Source: Tychonema sp. LEGE 06208 (GTDB lineage Bacteria > Cyanobacteriota > Cyanobacteriia > Cyanobacteriales > Microcoleaceae). Taken from it: a DNA stretch of 64,000 nucleotides. Below, in pieces: positions 16,831 to 25,657 of the stretch (positions are counted from its first letter, which is position 1; every line of letters starts with the position of its first letter). Both the position numbers and the translations under genes were made by a program. The stretch spans positions 20,007 to 84,006 of the forward strand of contig NZ_JADEWT010000014.1 in NCBI RefSeq assembly GCF_015207505.1, given 5' to 3'. The notes under the pieces were generated by a model. The model saw only the letters and a list, made by a program, of their open reading frames with translations. It made no database searches and was not told the DNA's origin.

Positions 16831-18786
16831 ATGGAAACCCCCTTTAACATCACCCTGTTGATGGTCATGACCGTCACCTGTGGCATCAGCGCTCAAGTTC
16901 TGGCCGCTTATCTGAAAGTTCCGGCGATCGTATTTTTGCTGCTGTTCGGCATTTTAGCAGGCCCGGATTGCTTGGGAATCCTGCATCCGAGTCTGTTGGG
17001 AAACGGCTTGGAAGTTATGGTATCCCTTTGCGTAGCCTTAATTCTGTTTGAAGGCGGCTTGAATTTAGAATTGCGAGACTTGGGCAAAGTTTCTGGAAGC
17101 ATCCGCAATTTAGTTACTTTCGGCACTTTGATTACGCTAATTGGTGGCGGAATGGCAGCGCACTGGCTGGGGGAATTCCCCTGGTCGATCGCCTTTCTGT
17201 ATGCTTCTCTAGTAGTCGTCACAGGCCCGACAGTCATCGGCCCTTTGCTCAAACAAGTATCCGTTGACAAAAAAGTCGCCGCCTTGCTAGAAGGCGAAGG
17301 TGTTTTAGTCGATCCCGTTGGGGCAATTCTGGCAGTATTGGTACTGAACGTGGTTTTAAACGGCAATACCGACTTGCTGATTTTGTTCAGAGATTTAATG
17401 GTGCGGCTTGGTATTGGCACAGTTATCGGAGTTACCGGAGGTTGGCTGCTAGGCCTCATTCTCAAACGAGCGAAATTCCTGTCAGAAGACCTCAAAAATT
17501 TAGTAGTTTTAGCCGGTTTGTGGGGATTATTCGCCATTTCAGAACAAATCACCAGTGAATCGGGACTGATGGCGGCCGTACTATCGGGCATAGTGCTCAG
17601 AGCCGCTTCAGTGCCGGAAGAAAGGCTGCTGAGGAGGTTTAAAGGTCAGCTCACAGTCCTCTCTATATCCGTACTTTTCGTGCTGCTGGCGGCGGATTTA
17701 TCCCTCGAAAGTGTGGTCGCCCTCGGTTGGGGGAGTGTGTTTACAGTTTTAGCTTTAATGTGGATAGTGAGACCGATTAACATTTGGCTTTGCACCATCA
17801 ACAGCGGGCTAAACTGGAGGCAAAAATTATTTGCTTGTTGGGTAGCGCCGAGGGGAATTATTTCCGCTTCAATCGCCTCTTTATTTGCAATTTTGCTCAC
17901 CCAGCGAGGAGTCACCGGCGGGGATTCAATTAAAGCCTTAGTTTTCCTCACAATAATTATCACAGTTTTTTTACAGGGATTGACTGCAGGCCCGATCGCT
18001 AAAATTTTGGACATCACCTTAAAATCAGCTACCGGTGCCATGATTGTGGGATCAAATCCTTTGAGCAGATTAATTGCTCGCTTGTTTCAAGAACGCGGAG
18101 AATCTGTCGCCATTATCGACACTGACCCGGAAGCTTGCGAACAAGCAGAAAAAGCAGGTTTGCGAGTGTTTTTAAGCAGTGCTCTGGATCACAGCATTTT
18201 AGAAGAAGCTGGACTTGATTCGATGGGAACTTTTTTGGCAATGACTAACAACGGTGAAGTAAACTTAGTGTTAGCTCAACGAGCAGCCGAGGAATTTGCA
18301 CCGCCGAGGGTTTTAGCAATGTTTCCCAAAGATCCGCAGGGAAATGCGCCCGCAAATCAGAATAAAATAAATCAAGCTTTTGTCTCCGATTTGCCGCTGA
18401 AGGATTGGAATGAATATTTGAACAACAGCGAAGTAAAATTGGGAGAAACCGAGTTAAGAAGTGAGGGATTGAAGTTTCAGATTGCTCACTTGGAAGCTTT
18501 GGTGCAAGGCGGGGAATTAGCGCCGTTGCTAGTGGAAAGACAGGGATACTTGCAAGTAGTGTCTGCAGCCCAAATTTGGGAAGCGGGCGATCGAATTATT
18601 TATTTGCTGCACGATCCAACACCGAAATTGCTAAAAAGATTATCTGGTGGGTCGCAGTCTCGATTAACTTTAGAAAAGCATCAGGTAGTAGAGGAAGTGC
18701 CGATTCCCGATCCGGTTTTAGAGCCTGTTTTGAAAGAAGCGGCAATCGTAAAAGAGGCTGAAATTTTGCCGCCAGTTTCGCGTTAG
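16831..18786 (+). CDS. CPA-type Na+(K+)/H+ antiporter with C-terminal RCK/TrkA-N-like domain
   Basis: 651 aa. The first roughly 400 residues are a cation:proton antiporter with about 12 hydrophobic segments. The ion-path motif is LLEGEGVLVDPVGAILAVLVL, and the N-terminal VALILFEGGLNLELRDL and VVVTGPTVIGPLL motifs are typical of the CPA1-like group. The rest carries a Rossmann nucleotide-binding RCK-like domain (GAMIVGSNPLSRLIARLFQERGESVAIIDTDPEACEQAEKAG) and an Ala/Glu/Pro tail. It exchanges cations for protons across the cytoplasmic or thylakoid membrane for pH and salt balance; the ion preference is unknown. It is monocistronic. Confidence 0.9.
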   Translation: METPFNITLLMVMTVTCGISAQVLAAYLKVPAIVFLLLFGILAGPDCLGILHPSLLGNGLEVMVSLCVALILFEGGLNLELRDLGKVSGSIRNLVTFGTLITLIGGGMAAHWLGEFPWSIAFLYASLVVVTGPTVIGPLLKQVSVDKKVAALLEGEGVLVDPVGAILAVLVLNVVLNGNTDLLILFRDLMVRLGIGTVIGVTGGWLLGLILKRAKFLSEDLKNLVVLAGLWGLFAISEQITSESGLMAAVLSGIVLRAASVPEERLLRRFKGQLTVLSISVLFVLLAADLSLESVVALGWGSVFTVLALMWIVRPINIWLCTINSGLNWRQKLFACWVAPRGIISASIASLFAILLTQRGVTGGDSIKALVFLTIIITVFLQGLTAGPIAKILDITLKSATGAMIVGSNPLSRLIARLFQERGESVAIIDTDPEACEQAEKAGLRVFLSSALDHSILEEAGLDSMGTFLAMTNNGEVNLVLAQRAAEEFAPPRVLAMFPKDPQGNAPANQNKINQAFVSDLPLKDWNEYLNNSEVKLGETELRSEGLKFQIAHLEALVQGGELAPLLVERQGYLQVVSAAQIWEAGDRIIYLLHDPTPKLLKRLSGGSQSRLTLEKHQVVEEVPIPDPVLEPVLKEAAIVKEAEILPPVSR

Positions 18787-18954
18787 GGGCATTAACCTAA
18801 GACTTCGATCGATAGAACAACCGCAAATGTGAGGCAGATGCAACACTGATTAACGCAGATAATTTAAAGATGGTTTGTGACTTTTAAGCTAAGCGAAGTT
18901 TCATCTGTCTTACCTGCGCTAAAATGCTGTAGAAGCAAGAAGAAGGAAAATTTT

Positions 18955-19773
18955 ATGCTAGGAGAAGGTTCGTATCAAGCAAACACGTACAATCTGGAAT
19001 TTGAGGGAGAAATCCAGCGGTTAAAAGCTCAAGTTCTCCTCAGTTGGGAAAAGGAAGCGCGCAATTTAAAGTGGTTCGGTTTGGACGACGGGATGAATGT
19101 TTTGGAAGCGGGTAGCGGGCCGGGATTTTTCACGGAAAAGTTGTTAGAATTGCTGCCAAATAGTTCGATAACAGCGGTAGAAATTGACCCCGCACTGCAG
19201 GAAAAAGCAGTAGAATATTTGCACCTTAAAGGGGGCGATCGAGTAAATTACGTGCAAGCGTCGGTGGCGGATACTGGCTTACCTGCTAACTCTTTTGATT
19301 TTGCGATCGCCCGTTTGCTATTCGTCCACCTCCCCGAGCCCGTCGCAGCAGCTAGAGAAATATTCCGCATCTTGAAGCCTGGGGGAAAACTGGTGATTGT
19401 CGATAGCGACGCGGATCTGTTTTGGCTGACAAATCCACCCATGTCAGTCGAGATTGTCAGGGAGAAATTTAAGCAGGTGATAGCTTGTCGGGGCGGCGAT
19501 TTGTCGATCGGGCGAAATCTGTGCCGCATTCTCCAAGAAGCTGGGTTTGGTAGCATCAATTTAGAAGCGGTTGTCAGCCATAGCGATATCATAGGAATTG
19601 AAGCGTTTCAACCTTTGCTGGACTCCGGGCCTATTTTACAAATGGTCAAACAAGGGTTGATTTCCGAGTCGGAAATAGAAAGCTATCTGGTTTCGCGGGA
19701 TAAATTTTTAGCTGAGGGCGATCGATCGATGATGAGTTTTTGGTTGATGGCTTGCGGAGAAAAAAATAAATAG
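18955..19773 (+). CDS. Class I SAM-dependent methyltransferase
   Basis: 272 aa from the chosen start. ATG 18955 follows AGAAGGA at 8-nt spacing and is preferred over the upstream codon at 18877. Motif I VLEAGSGPGFFTEKLLELLP, the acidic residue after beta2 (VEIDPALQEKAVEYL), FDFAIARLLFVHLPEPV and ILKPGGKLVIVDSDADL define the Rossmann methyltransferase fold (Methyltransf_11/31 type). The substrate is unknown. An ACCGCAAATG...GCAGATGCAACAC repeat, shared with about 35170, lies directly upstream (18820-18870). Confidence 0.85.
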   Translation: MLGEGSYQANTYNLEFEGEIQRLKAQVLLSWEKEARNLKWFGLDDGMNVLEAGSGPGFFTEKLLELLPNSSITAVEIDPALQEKAVEYLHLKGGDRVNYVQASVADTGLPANSFDFAIARLLFVHLPEPVAAAREIFRILKPGGKLVIVDSDADLFWLTNPPMSVEIVREKFKQVIACRGGDLSIGRNLCRILQEAGFGSINLEAVVSHSDIIGIEAFQPLLDSGPILQMVKQGLISESEIESYLVSRDKFLAEGDRSMMSFWLMACGEKNK

Positions 19774-19811
19774 ACATCTCGAATAACTCTCCAGCTTCCT
19801 CCCAGCAATGA

Positions 19812-20504
19812 CTAAGGACTAATGACCAATGACTCTAAAAAACTCTGATGTTCGGCTGTGGTCAATCCCTGCTGCAAAACCTCCAACACCCTCGCCAAAT
19901 TCCCAGCTAACAAAGCATACTTGTCCAACCGCAAACCCGGAAATACTTCCGAACAAATTATCCCTTCAGCATTAGGTTCAAGCTGCACGTATTCCCCATC
20001 CCTCAACTTAAACCAATCTAATTCACAATTATAAACCAGCCAAACTACGTATTCTTGTACTCCGTTGCGGCGGTAGACTCGGAGTTTTTCGTGCAAATCG
20101 TAGGAAGCGCTGCTGGCGGCAATTTCAACAATTAATTCCGGTGCACCTTCAACATAATCATCATCGCTGATGTGCGATCGACCTCCCGTATCAATTCTCA
20201 ACAAAGCATCCGGCTGAGGTTCATTATCCGCATCCAAGCGCACAGTCGCATTGTCCCCCAATTCCACCCCAAGTGTAGCAGCCTCGTAAGTCCCCAGCCA
20301 AGTCATAATATGAGCGTGGGGCTTCCCGTGACTTCTGAATCTTAAAGGTGATGCCATATAAACCATTCCTTCAATCAATTCAGCTTTTTTTAGTTCCGGC
20401 ATTGCGCTGTAACGGCGCTCGAATTCAGCGCGGCTGAGCCGATCGCCATTTTCCAAAGGAAGTACAGTTAAAAGAGGATTGAGCAATCGCGGGCGTGCCA
20501 TCAT
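19812..20504 (-). CDS. Uma2 family (DUF820) endonuclease-like protein
   Basis: 230 aa. It carries the Uma2/PD-(D/E)XK pattern: LSRAEFERRYSAMPELKKAELIEGMVYM, EPQPDALLRID, EGAPELIVEIAASSASYDLHEKLRVYRRNGVQEYVVW. The conserved D...ExA...K arrangement is intact. These proteins are highly multiplied in cyanobacteria and their role is unsettled. The start is one of two adjacent ATG codons (20504 or 20501). Confidence 0.92.
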   Translation of the reverse strand: MMARPRLLNPLLTVLPLENGDRLSRAEFERRYSAMPELKKAELIEGMVYMASPLRFRSHGKPHAHIMTWLGTYEAATLGVELGDNATVRLDADNEPQPDALLRIDTGGRSHISDDDYVEGAPELIVEIAASSASYDLHEKLRVYRRNGVQEYVVWLVYNCELDWFKLRDGEYVQLEPNAEGIICSEVFPGLRLDKYALLAGNLARVLEVLQQGLTTAEHQSFLESLVISP

Positions 20505-20594
20505 AATAGTTACAGTTCAATAAAAAATTAAGCAAACATAGCATCGCGGGGAGCGAGTTTCGTAGCAAAAAACTCACTCCCAAGATAAATTCTA

Positions 20595-20665
20595 ACCAAA
20601 TCTTCCGCTTCTTCCTTCGCGTCCTAGCGCTGACGCGCGGCGAAAGCCTAAAGCGCCTTCGCGGT
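20595..20665. repeat. Dispersed repeat (reverse ACCGCGAAGGCGC...ACGCGAAGGAAG)
   Basis: Reverse-oriented relative of the 12594 and 58655 repeats, with an inserted GCGCTGACGCGCGGCGAAAG segment. It lies between the Uma2 gene and the broken lipase gene. Confidence 0.5.
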
Positions 20666-20671
20666 TCGTTT

Positions 20672-21374
20672 CTACCGCAAATATCCAATCCAAGCCGACA
20701 GAACCTCCGGCGAACCGTACCACTTCCCCGGAGAACGAGGCGAATGCCACACTCCCTCCAACACCAAATTTTCGGCCCCCTCCAAATGAGCAGCTTCCAC
20801 CGGCGTAATTCCATCGCCCCAAGTTTCGCCCTTCCCCACAGTCAACTCATAACTTTTATAAGCCAGCCAAGTTCCCAAACCGGGCTGCCCAAAAACAGCC
20901 TTCCCAGCAGCGCACACCTAGCGCACCTGCGGGTGAAAAGCTCCCGGATAGTGCATTTTGACAAAATCTAGATTTTTGCGCGTCCAGCACTCTTGAGAGA
21001 TTTGTGGCGTGCCTAAACAGATTAAAGTATTGACAGATGAGTGAGCTTCCCACAAACCCGCGTCTTCAAGCACGTCCCCGTGAATGGTGTAAGGCTTTTC
21101 GCCCAAATAGATGCGAGAAATCCATCCGCCGGCGGAATGACCGATGAGATTGATCTGTTGGCAGCCGTATTGTTGTAACATTTGTTTGACCGCCCGATTG
21201 AGCTGCCGCAAAATAGGCACCATCGACTGCCCCCCAAAAGTCGGCAACCAATCTCGCTTGCAAGCGAGGTACTGTTACAGTTGGAAAACCTCGATCGACT
21301 AGAGATTTTTCTAATTCCCGATAGTCCGAAGCAGCAGCAAAATATCCAGGCAAAATCACAGTTGGTAATGACAC
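20672..21374 (-). pseudogene. Broken alpha/beta hydrolase (lipase-like)
   Basis: The pieces together read as one cyanobacterial lipase-like hydrolase. The N-terminus MSLPTVILPGYFAAASDYRE runs in one frame to about 21252. The sequence then continues in another frame (WLPTFGGQSMVPILRQLNRAV...) through the nucleophile motif INLIGHSAGGWISRIYLG. A TAG stop at 20918-20920 interrupts ...HPQVR before CAAGKAVFGQPGLGTWLAYKSYEL, which ends normally at 20672. There are thus at least one frameshift and one nonsense codon. The catalytic GHSAGG is intact, so decay looks recent. Sequencing error could mimic either lesion but is less likely for both. Confidence 0.8.
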
Positions 21375-21379
21375 AATAG

Positions 21380-21500
21380 ATTTTAGATTTTAGATTTTAG
21401 ATTTTAGGATTGGTGGCCAATCGATTATCGATTTTAGATTATTCGATTGCTGGTGCGGGGGTGGTAGGATTTGAGATTTGAGATTTGAGATTTGAGATTA
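21380..21500. repeat. ATTTTAG/GATTTGA heptamer repeats
   Basis: TAGATTT/ATTTTAG units at about 21378-21410 and GATTTGA units at about 21470-21500, separated by a GATTGGTGGCCA motif that appears twice (about 21409 and 21504). Another short-tandem-repeat cluster in front of a gene. Confidence 0.6.
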
Positions 21501-21624
21501 TTGGATTGGTGGCCAGGGGATGCTACGATATGTTTTTCAAGTTCACAAACGCTTGAAAAAGCACTCTTTGGATGGCTAACACCTGTCGCTGGTTAAACTT
21601 TTTGCTTGGGGAATATCTACTTCT

Positions 21625-22104
21625 ATGGCTCGCGAGCCGATTCCAACATTGTATTTTACCCTAGTTGTCGTTCACTTAGAAGACCGTTTTCTACTGGTAC
21701 AAGAGCGCAAGTACGATCGGCAGTGGTATCTCCCAGCAGGGCGGGTGGAAAAAGGGGAGACTTTGCTCGATGCCGCTGTTCGCAATACCGTCCAAGAAGC
21801 GGGCATTTCTGTGATCGTGGAAGGAATTCTCAGGGTAGAGCATACGGTGATGCCTAGGGGGAACGTGCGCCTCCGAGTCATTTTTGTGGCTCGTCCTGAA
21901 GATAAAACACCGCCTAAGAGCAAGCCGGACGAGTATACTTTGTGTGCTGGTTGGTATTCTCTCAAAGAATTAGACCAGTTGTCGCTGCGGGGAGAGGAAG
22001 TTCGGGAGATGTTTCAGTATCTGGCAAGCGGGGCTCCTATTTATCCGATCGACTTGCTGAGCATCGAGGGAGCTCCTTTTAAAACTTACCGCTATCGCTG
22101 GTGA
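21625..22104 (+). CDS. Nudix hydrolase-family protein with degenerate Nudix box
   Basis: 159 aa with the Nudix fold: FLLVQERKYDRQWYLPAGRVEKGETLLDAAVRNTVQEAGI. The Nudix box GX5EX7REUXEEXGU is only partly kept. The Glu after Arg is Asn and the first Glu of the EE pair is Gln (R-N-T-V-Q-E-A-G-I), so metal binding and pyrophosphatase activity may be weakened or changed. The length and the rest of the domain are normal. It stands alone after a repeat cluster. Confidence 0.85.
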   Translation: MAREPIPTLYFTLVVVHLEDRFLLVQERKYDRQWYLPAGRVEKGETLLDAAVRNTVQEAGISVIVEGILRVEHTVMPRGNVRLRVIFVARPEDKTPPKSKPDEYTLCAGWYSLKELDQLSLRGEEVREMFQYLASGAPIYPIDLLSIEGAPFKTYRYRW

Positions 22105-22692
22105 ATCGAGGCAGTAGTTTTGAGATTCCAGCTAAGTAAGTCGGTGGGGAAAAACACAACTGTGTTAAGAAAGATAAATGAGGCTAAAACCCCAATCCCT
22201 CCTGCATTCTGTCTCCTGACTCCTGCCTCATCCCAACTACAAATATTTACGCCTTTCTACTTACAGCCCCGAATTTTGAGTTGTGAGTTTTTGTGATGGC
22301 GTTTCCAATTCGGTTACGCCGATCGATCTGTGCGAGCGATCGTGTTTAATTGGTTCAGCCCACAACAGGGGTATGACCACAGCGCAGTCTGTGCCATCAC
22401 CTCCAGCAGCAATAGTTCTATGAATCCGCCAGATGGCCTGATGCCCCGAATACGATTCTCAGCAATAACTGAGAAACCCGGTACAGCATCCAGCCTCCTG
22501 CCTAAAAACAGCGGAATCGTCATCAAAGTCGATCGGGCAATTTCAATGCCGACCGTGCTAAAATTATACCTTTGAATTCCAGAACAACCGCTTTTAAATC
22601 GGTCAAAATAAAAAAATATCAACTAATAACTATTAACCTCCTATTCCAAATTATCAATTCCCAAATTACCAGTTACCAATTACTTATTCCCT
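22105..22692. other. Intergenic region upstream of TonB-like gene
   Basis: About 590 bp. The open frames on both strands lack family features. The segment before the next gene is made of short AT-rich near-repeats of the AATTACCA/CCAATTAC kind (about 22640-22690). Nothing else is seen. Confidence 0.4.
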
Positions 22693-24432
22693 ATGGTCAT
22701 GACAGACTCTTCGTCCCTAGCCAACACCCTTTCTGAACCGGTGCGCCAACCTTTTTGGTGGGCAGCCCTAGCCTCTGTCGGCGTTCACGGAATCCTCGGA
22801 GTAGGTGCCCCGACGATTTCAAACTTAATGAATGGTGGAAATTCCTCAAACAAAAATATCCCCGGTTCCGTCGGCTTCGTACAATTAACTCCGGCCCAAG
22901 CGGGGCGCTTGCCACAAACTATACCACCAAAGCCCTCCAATACACCGTTTTCCCTCGTCGCCCCTGTTCCTGTTCCCCTCACGCCCAAGTTAGCCCCGCC
23001 TTTACCCCCCGCACCTCCAAGCATTAACTTGCCCGCCATGCCTCCGGGAATGCCCCCTCCAGGGTTCTTTTCCCCTCTCCCTCCCTCTCTCGGGCCCTTA
23101 ACAGCCCCAACAGCCCCAACAGCCCCGCCGCTTCCCAAAACTCCAGCCCCAACTCTCAAAATCCCCTCCCCCACAACACCGACTATCCTGCCGCCACTGC
23201 CTCCCGGCAGTGTAATTTTTCCACCATTGCCCGGTAATTTCGATCGCAATATCCCAGCGCCACCATCGCTGACAGAAGCGCCCCAGCTTCCCGGCGGGCC
23301 CTCGGAAGACGAGGCAGAAACGCTCAAAAAAATCATAGGTAGTAGAGGCGGACTGCCGCTATTTCCAGACGGTGCTCCAGTCTTCACGCCCGAATTTCCA
23401 ATTGCCGGCAGGAATTCGGGAATCGAGGGAGGGCCAAAATTGACTCAAAAAGATCCGAATAAAAGGAATCTGATTGCAGAAACTCCCGAAGAAAGACTCA
23501 GGAGGCAACAATTTGACCAGGGACAGCAACAGCTAGAACAGCAGGGAGTTCCCGGTTCAAACTTGCCCCGCGACAGAGAGACACAGCTTGCTGCTGCAAA
23601 TACCTATGTTGGTTTGTTTGAGAAATTCAAAAAAGCTTATCCCGACTTGGAAATGACCGGGCCTACTCCTGTGGATGTGGCTTATCCTGCTGCTGCTTGC
23701 TCGCAAAAACTCGAAGGAGTCGCAGTTTTTGGAGCAGTTGTCAGCCCTCAAGGTTTGCTCAAAGCCGAGCCACAGGCGATCGTCCCCACGGGTTACAGTA
23801 TTCTAGACAACACGGCTAAAACTGCGATTATCAACCCAGCTCTGACATTTCCAGCATCCAGCACGCACAAGCTTTACCAGGTAGCTGTCGCATTTAAATA
23901 CGACGAAAAAATTTGCCGCGGCATTCCTGTAACGCCATCCACCGCCCCAGCCAGCCCCCGACCAACAGGCCAGCAGCCGCCAGCCCTAGCGCCGACACAA
24001 CCGAGTCCGACAAGCCAGCCATCCCCAGCACCTGCGGAAGTCAAACCCCAGTTTGAGAAGCCACCCGCCGGTCCAAACAAACCGCAACCAGGTTCAAAAC
24101 AGTCGCCGCCGGCACCTGCGCCCGCCGCCAAACCGTCGCCCTCGCCTCAACCGAAACCATCCGGCGAAGTGTCGCCGTCGCCGCAACCTGCTCCGTCGCC
24201 GGAAGCTGCGCCTTCTCCCGCCGAAGTGTCGCCGTCTCCTGCTCCTGCTCCCTCACCGGAAGCCTCGCCCTCACCGGAAGCTGCGCCTTCTCCCGCCGAA
24301 GCCTCGCCCTCACCGGAAGCTGCGCCTGCTCCCGCCGAAGCCTCGCCATCGCCGGAAGCTGCTCCGTCGCCGTCGCCGGAAGCTGCGCCTTCTCCCGCCG
24401 AAGTGTCGCCTTCTCCTCCTACCGAAAATTAA
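22693..24432 (+). CDS. TonB-like protein with proline-rich regions and PSPEAAPSPAEA tail
   Basis: 579 aa. One N-terminal transmembrane segment (FWWAALASVGVHGILGVGA) is followed by a proline-rich periplasm-spanning region (about 80-210). A Gln/Glu-rich helical stretch (about 265-300) and a TonB C-terminal-like domain (GVAVFGAVVSPQGLLKAEPQAIVPTGYSILDNTA..., about 345-410) come next. Such proteins couple the proton-motive force to outer-membrane transport. Here the TonB-like domain is not terminal: about 170 residues of Pro/Ser/Ala/Glu repeats (PSPEAAPSPAEA) follow, encoded by tandem GC-rich DNA. No ExbB/ExbD or receptor gene is nearby, so energy coupling is only inferred. Confidence 0.72.
   Translation: MVMTDSSSLANTLSEPVRQPFWWAALASVGVHGILGVGAPTISNLMNGGNSSNKNIPGSVGFVQLTPAQAGRLPQTIPPKPSNTPFSLVAPVPVPLTPKLAPPLPPAPPSINLPAMPPGMPPPGFFSPLPPSLGPLTAPTAPTAPPLPKTPAPTLKIPSPTTPTILPPLPPGSVIFPPLPGNFDRNIPAPPSLTEAPQLPGGPSEDEAETLKKIIGSRGGLPLFPDGAPVFTPEFPIAGRNSGIEGGPKLTQKDPNKRNLIAETPEERLRRQQFDQGQQQLEQQGVPGSNLPRDRETQLAAANTYVGLFEKFKKAYPDLEMTGPTPVDVAYPAAACSQKLEGVAVFGAVVSPQGLLKAEPQAIVPTGYSILDNTAKTAIINPALTFPASSTHKLYQVAVAFKYDEKICRGIPVTPSTAPASPRPTGQQPPALAPTQPSPTSQPSPAPAEVKPQFEKPPAGPNKPQPGSKQSPPAPAPAAKPSPSPQPKPSGEVSPSPQPAPSPEAAPSPAEVSPSPAPAPSPEASPSPEAAPSPAEASPSPEAAPAPAEASPSPEAAPSPSPEAAPSPAEVSPSPPTEN
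24160..24425 (+). repeat. Tandem coding repeats in TonB-like gene tail
   Basis: Repeating units near CCGGAAGCTGCGCCTTCTCC plus CGCCGAAGCCTCGCC encode PSPEAAPSPAEA. About seven partly degenerate units; the number is likely to vary between strains. Confidence 0.75.
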
Positions 24433-24663
24433 TTGTTTGTGACTAATTGGGAATCGGTAATTGGGAATTACAGCACTTCCCGATGTTATGAGGTGCAATA
24501 GAATCGACTAAAAATAATGGTTATTCCTTACTTGGTATGCTAAGGTACTCGCGGAAAAATAAAATACCAGTTAAAATGGGATAATCGTGATATCCCATTT
24601 TTGTCAAGTTTCATAACTTGCCATTCCCATAAAGGTAATCCTGCATAGCAAGGAAAATTAAGG

Positions 24664-25357
24664 ACTTTCATTAATACATAAACTGGCGTTATACTCATGA
24701 ATAAAATGCCAAAGAGCTGCCAATATGATTGGAGAGTTTTTTAGAGAATGAAATATTTTTTCTCACCAATCGAGATATTCTTTGTCTCATCGTATTATTA
24801 AATCTTTCTATATGGTTTGTCAGACCAGTCTCATTTCCTACTTTCTTGTATATTTTCTGAGAAAAAATCTGACCTAGGCATTCCAAAATTCTGTATAATA
24901 TCGTTTCCGGTAGCATCGTCAGGTGATTTAACCGGCGCTAGGGCGCAGAGAACACAGAGGAAGACAAGAGAGAGATGAATACAGAACTATGAAGCGCGGA
25001 TTTGATCTGACTCGATTTTATAATTCCGATGCTACCGGATTTGATATAACTTACGGCACATTGACCATAAACGGGTGGCAAAGAATCCCATAATCCTTGA
25101 GCGCCAGCTCGATCTTTTTTGCCAATATATACTCCTACAATTTATGAATATTGAGGCATCAATGGCAAGCCCAATCTACTGCTTATTATCCTTATTACCT
25201 ACAAATGACAACATTTCATCACATTGAATTGTTAGCTTCCCCTTTTTTTTGACTTCACTTCTACTTGTCTTTTTACAGTTCCTAATTTTTTATAAACATA
25301 TAGTATTGCAACCACCGTTCCGAAACCCCAGTCGCCCTCACAATCCCAGCCAGAGAT
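24664..25357 (-). pseudogene. Decayed IS1-family transposase (InsB-like), interrupted by MITE
   Basis: Read across frames on the minus strand, the remnant gives successive IS1 transposase segments. These are LAGIVRATGVSERWLQYY, then GKLTIQCDEMLSFVGNKDNKQ (stop), then VYIGKKDRAGAQGLWDSLPP VYGQCAVSY, then TEFWNA, then KKVGNETGLTNHIERFNNTMRQRISRLVRKNISFSKKL, then LWHFIHEYNASL. Several frameshifts and stops separate them. A 148-bp inverted-repeat element (24899-25046) splits SY|TEFW. The 5' part is cut off by a hairpin at 25357. Not functional. Confidence 0.85.
24899..25046. mobile_element. MITE-like element, family 1, copy inside IS1 remnant
   Basis: 148 bp, TATCGTTTCCGGTAGCATCG at the left and CGATGCTACCGGATTTGATA at the right, flanked by TAA on both sides (24896-24898, 25047-25049). 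Removing the element and one TAA restores the IS1 reading frame ...CAVSYTEFW. The interior includes GCGCAGAGAACACAGAGG. It is near-identical to the element at 47106-47253 in the opposite orientation and has the same length. Confidence 0.9.
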
Positions 25358-25390
25358 ATAGCGGTTCTCACTTTTGTGAGAACCGCTATA
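25357..25390. repeat. TATAGCGGTTCTCAC hairpin
   Basis: A perfect 15-bp stem (TATAGCGGTTCTCAC) with a TTTT loop, at the point where IS1 homology ends. Partial copies (TATAGCGGTTCTCA) occur near 15259 and 40729. It may be a small mobile palindrome. Confidence 0.7.
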
Positions 25391-25520
25391 TAAAGTTTAC
25401 ACCGCCAACCCAGAAAACCCGTTTTTACACGATTTGTAGCTAAAAACGCAGATTTTTCGTAAAAAAACCAGGTTGATGACCGCCCGTGTATCAGTTCTAA
25501 TCAAGTCTAAAAATTGAATA

Positions 25521-25548
25521 GGATTGCTATATCAAACTATAGCAATCC
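25521..25548. repeat. GGATTGCTAT hairpin
   Basis: GGATTGCTAT pairs perfectly with ATAGCAATCC around ATCAAACT. It lies in the gap downstream of the gene at 25658 (minus) and could act as its terminator or be a repeat. Confidence 0.5.
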
Positions 25549-25657
25549 AGGTGTTTTAACAACTAGACAAATTTAACATCTAACTCAAGGTAGATTAATT
25601 TTATATTAATTTGAAAAATTATGGCGATCGCAGTATAAAAACCCAACCGTGAAAAAA

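Noticed and set aside
22314..22622. 102-aa minus frame and 81-aa plus frame in the gap before the TonB-like gene
   Set aside because: No ribosome site, no family features, and both overlap each other; most likely non-coding.
22785..23387. Glycine-rich 200-aa frame antisense to the TonB-like gene
   Set aside because: Shadow of proline codons on the opposite strand; the + strand frame has a membrane segment and a TonB-like domain.
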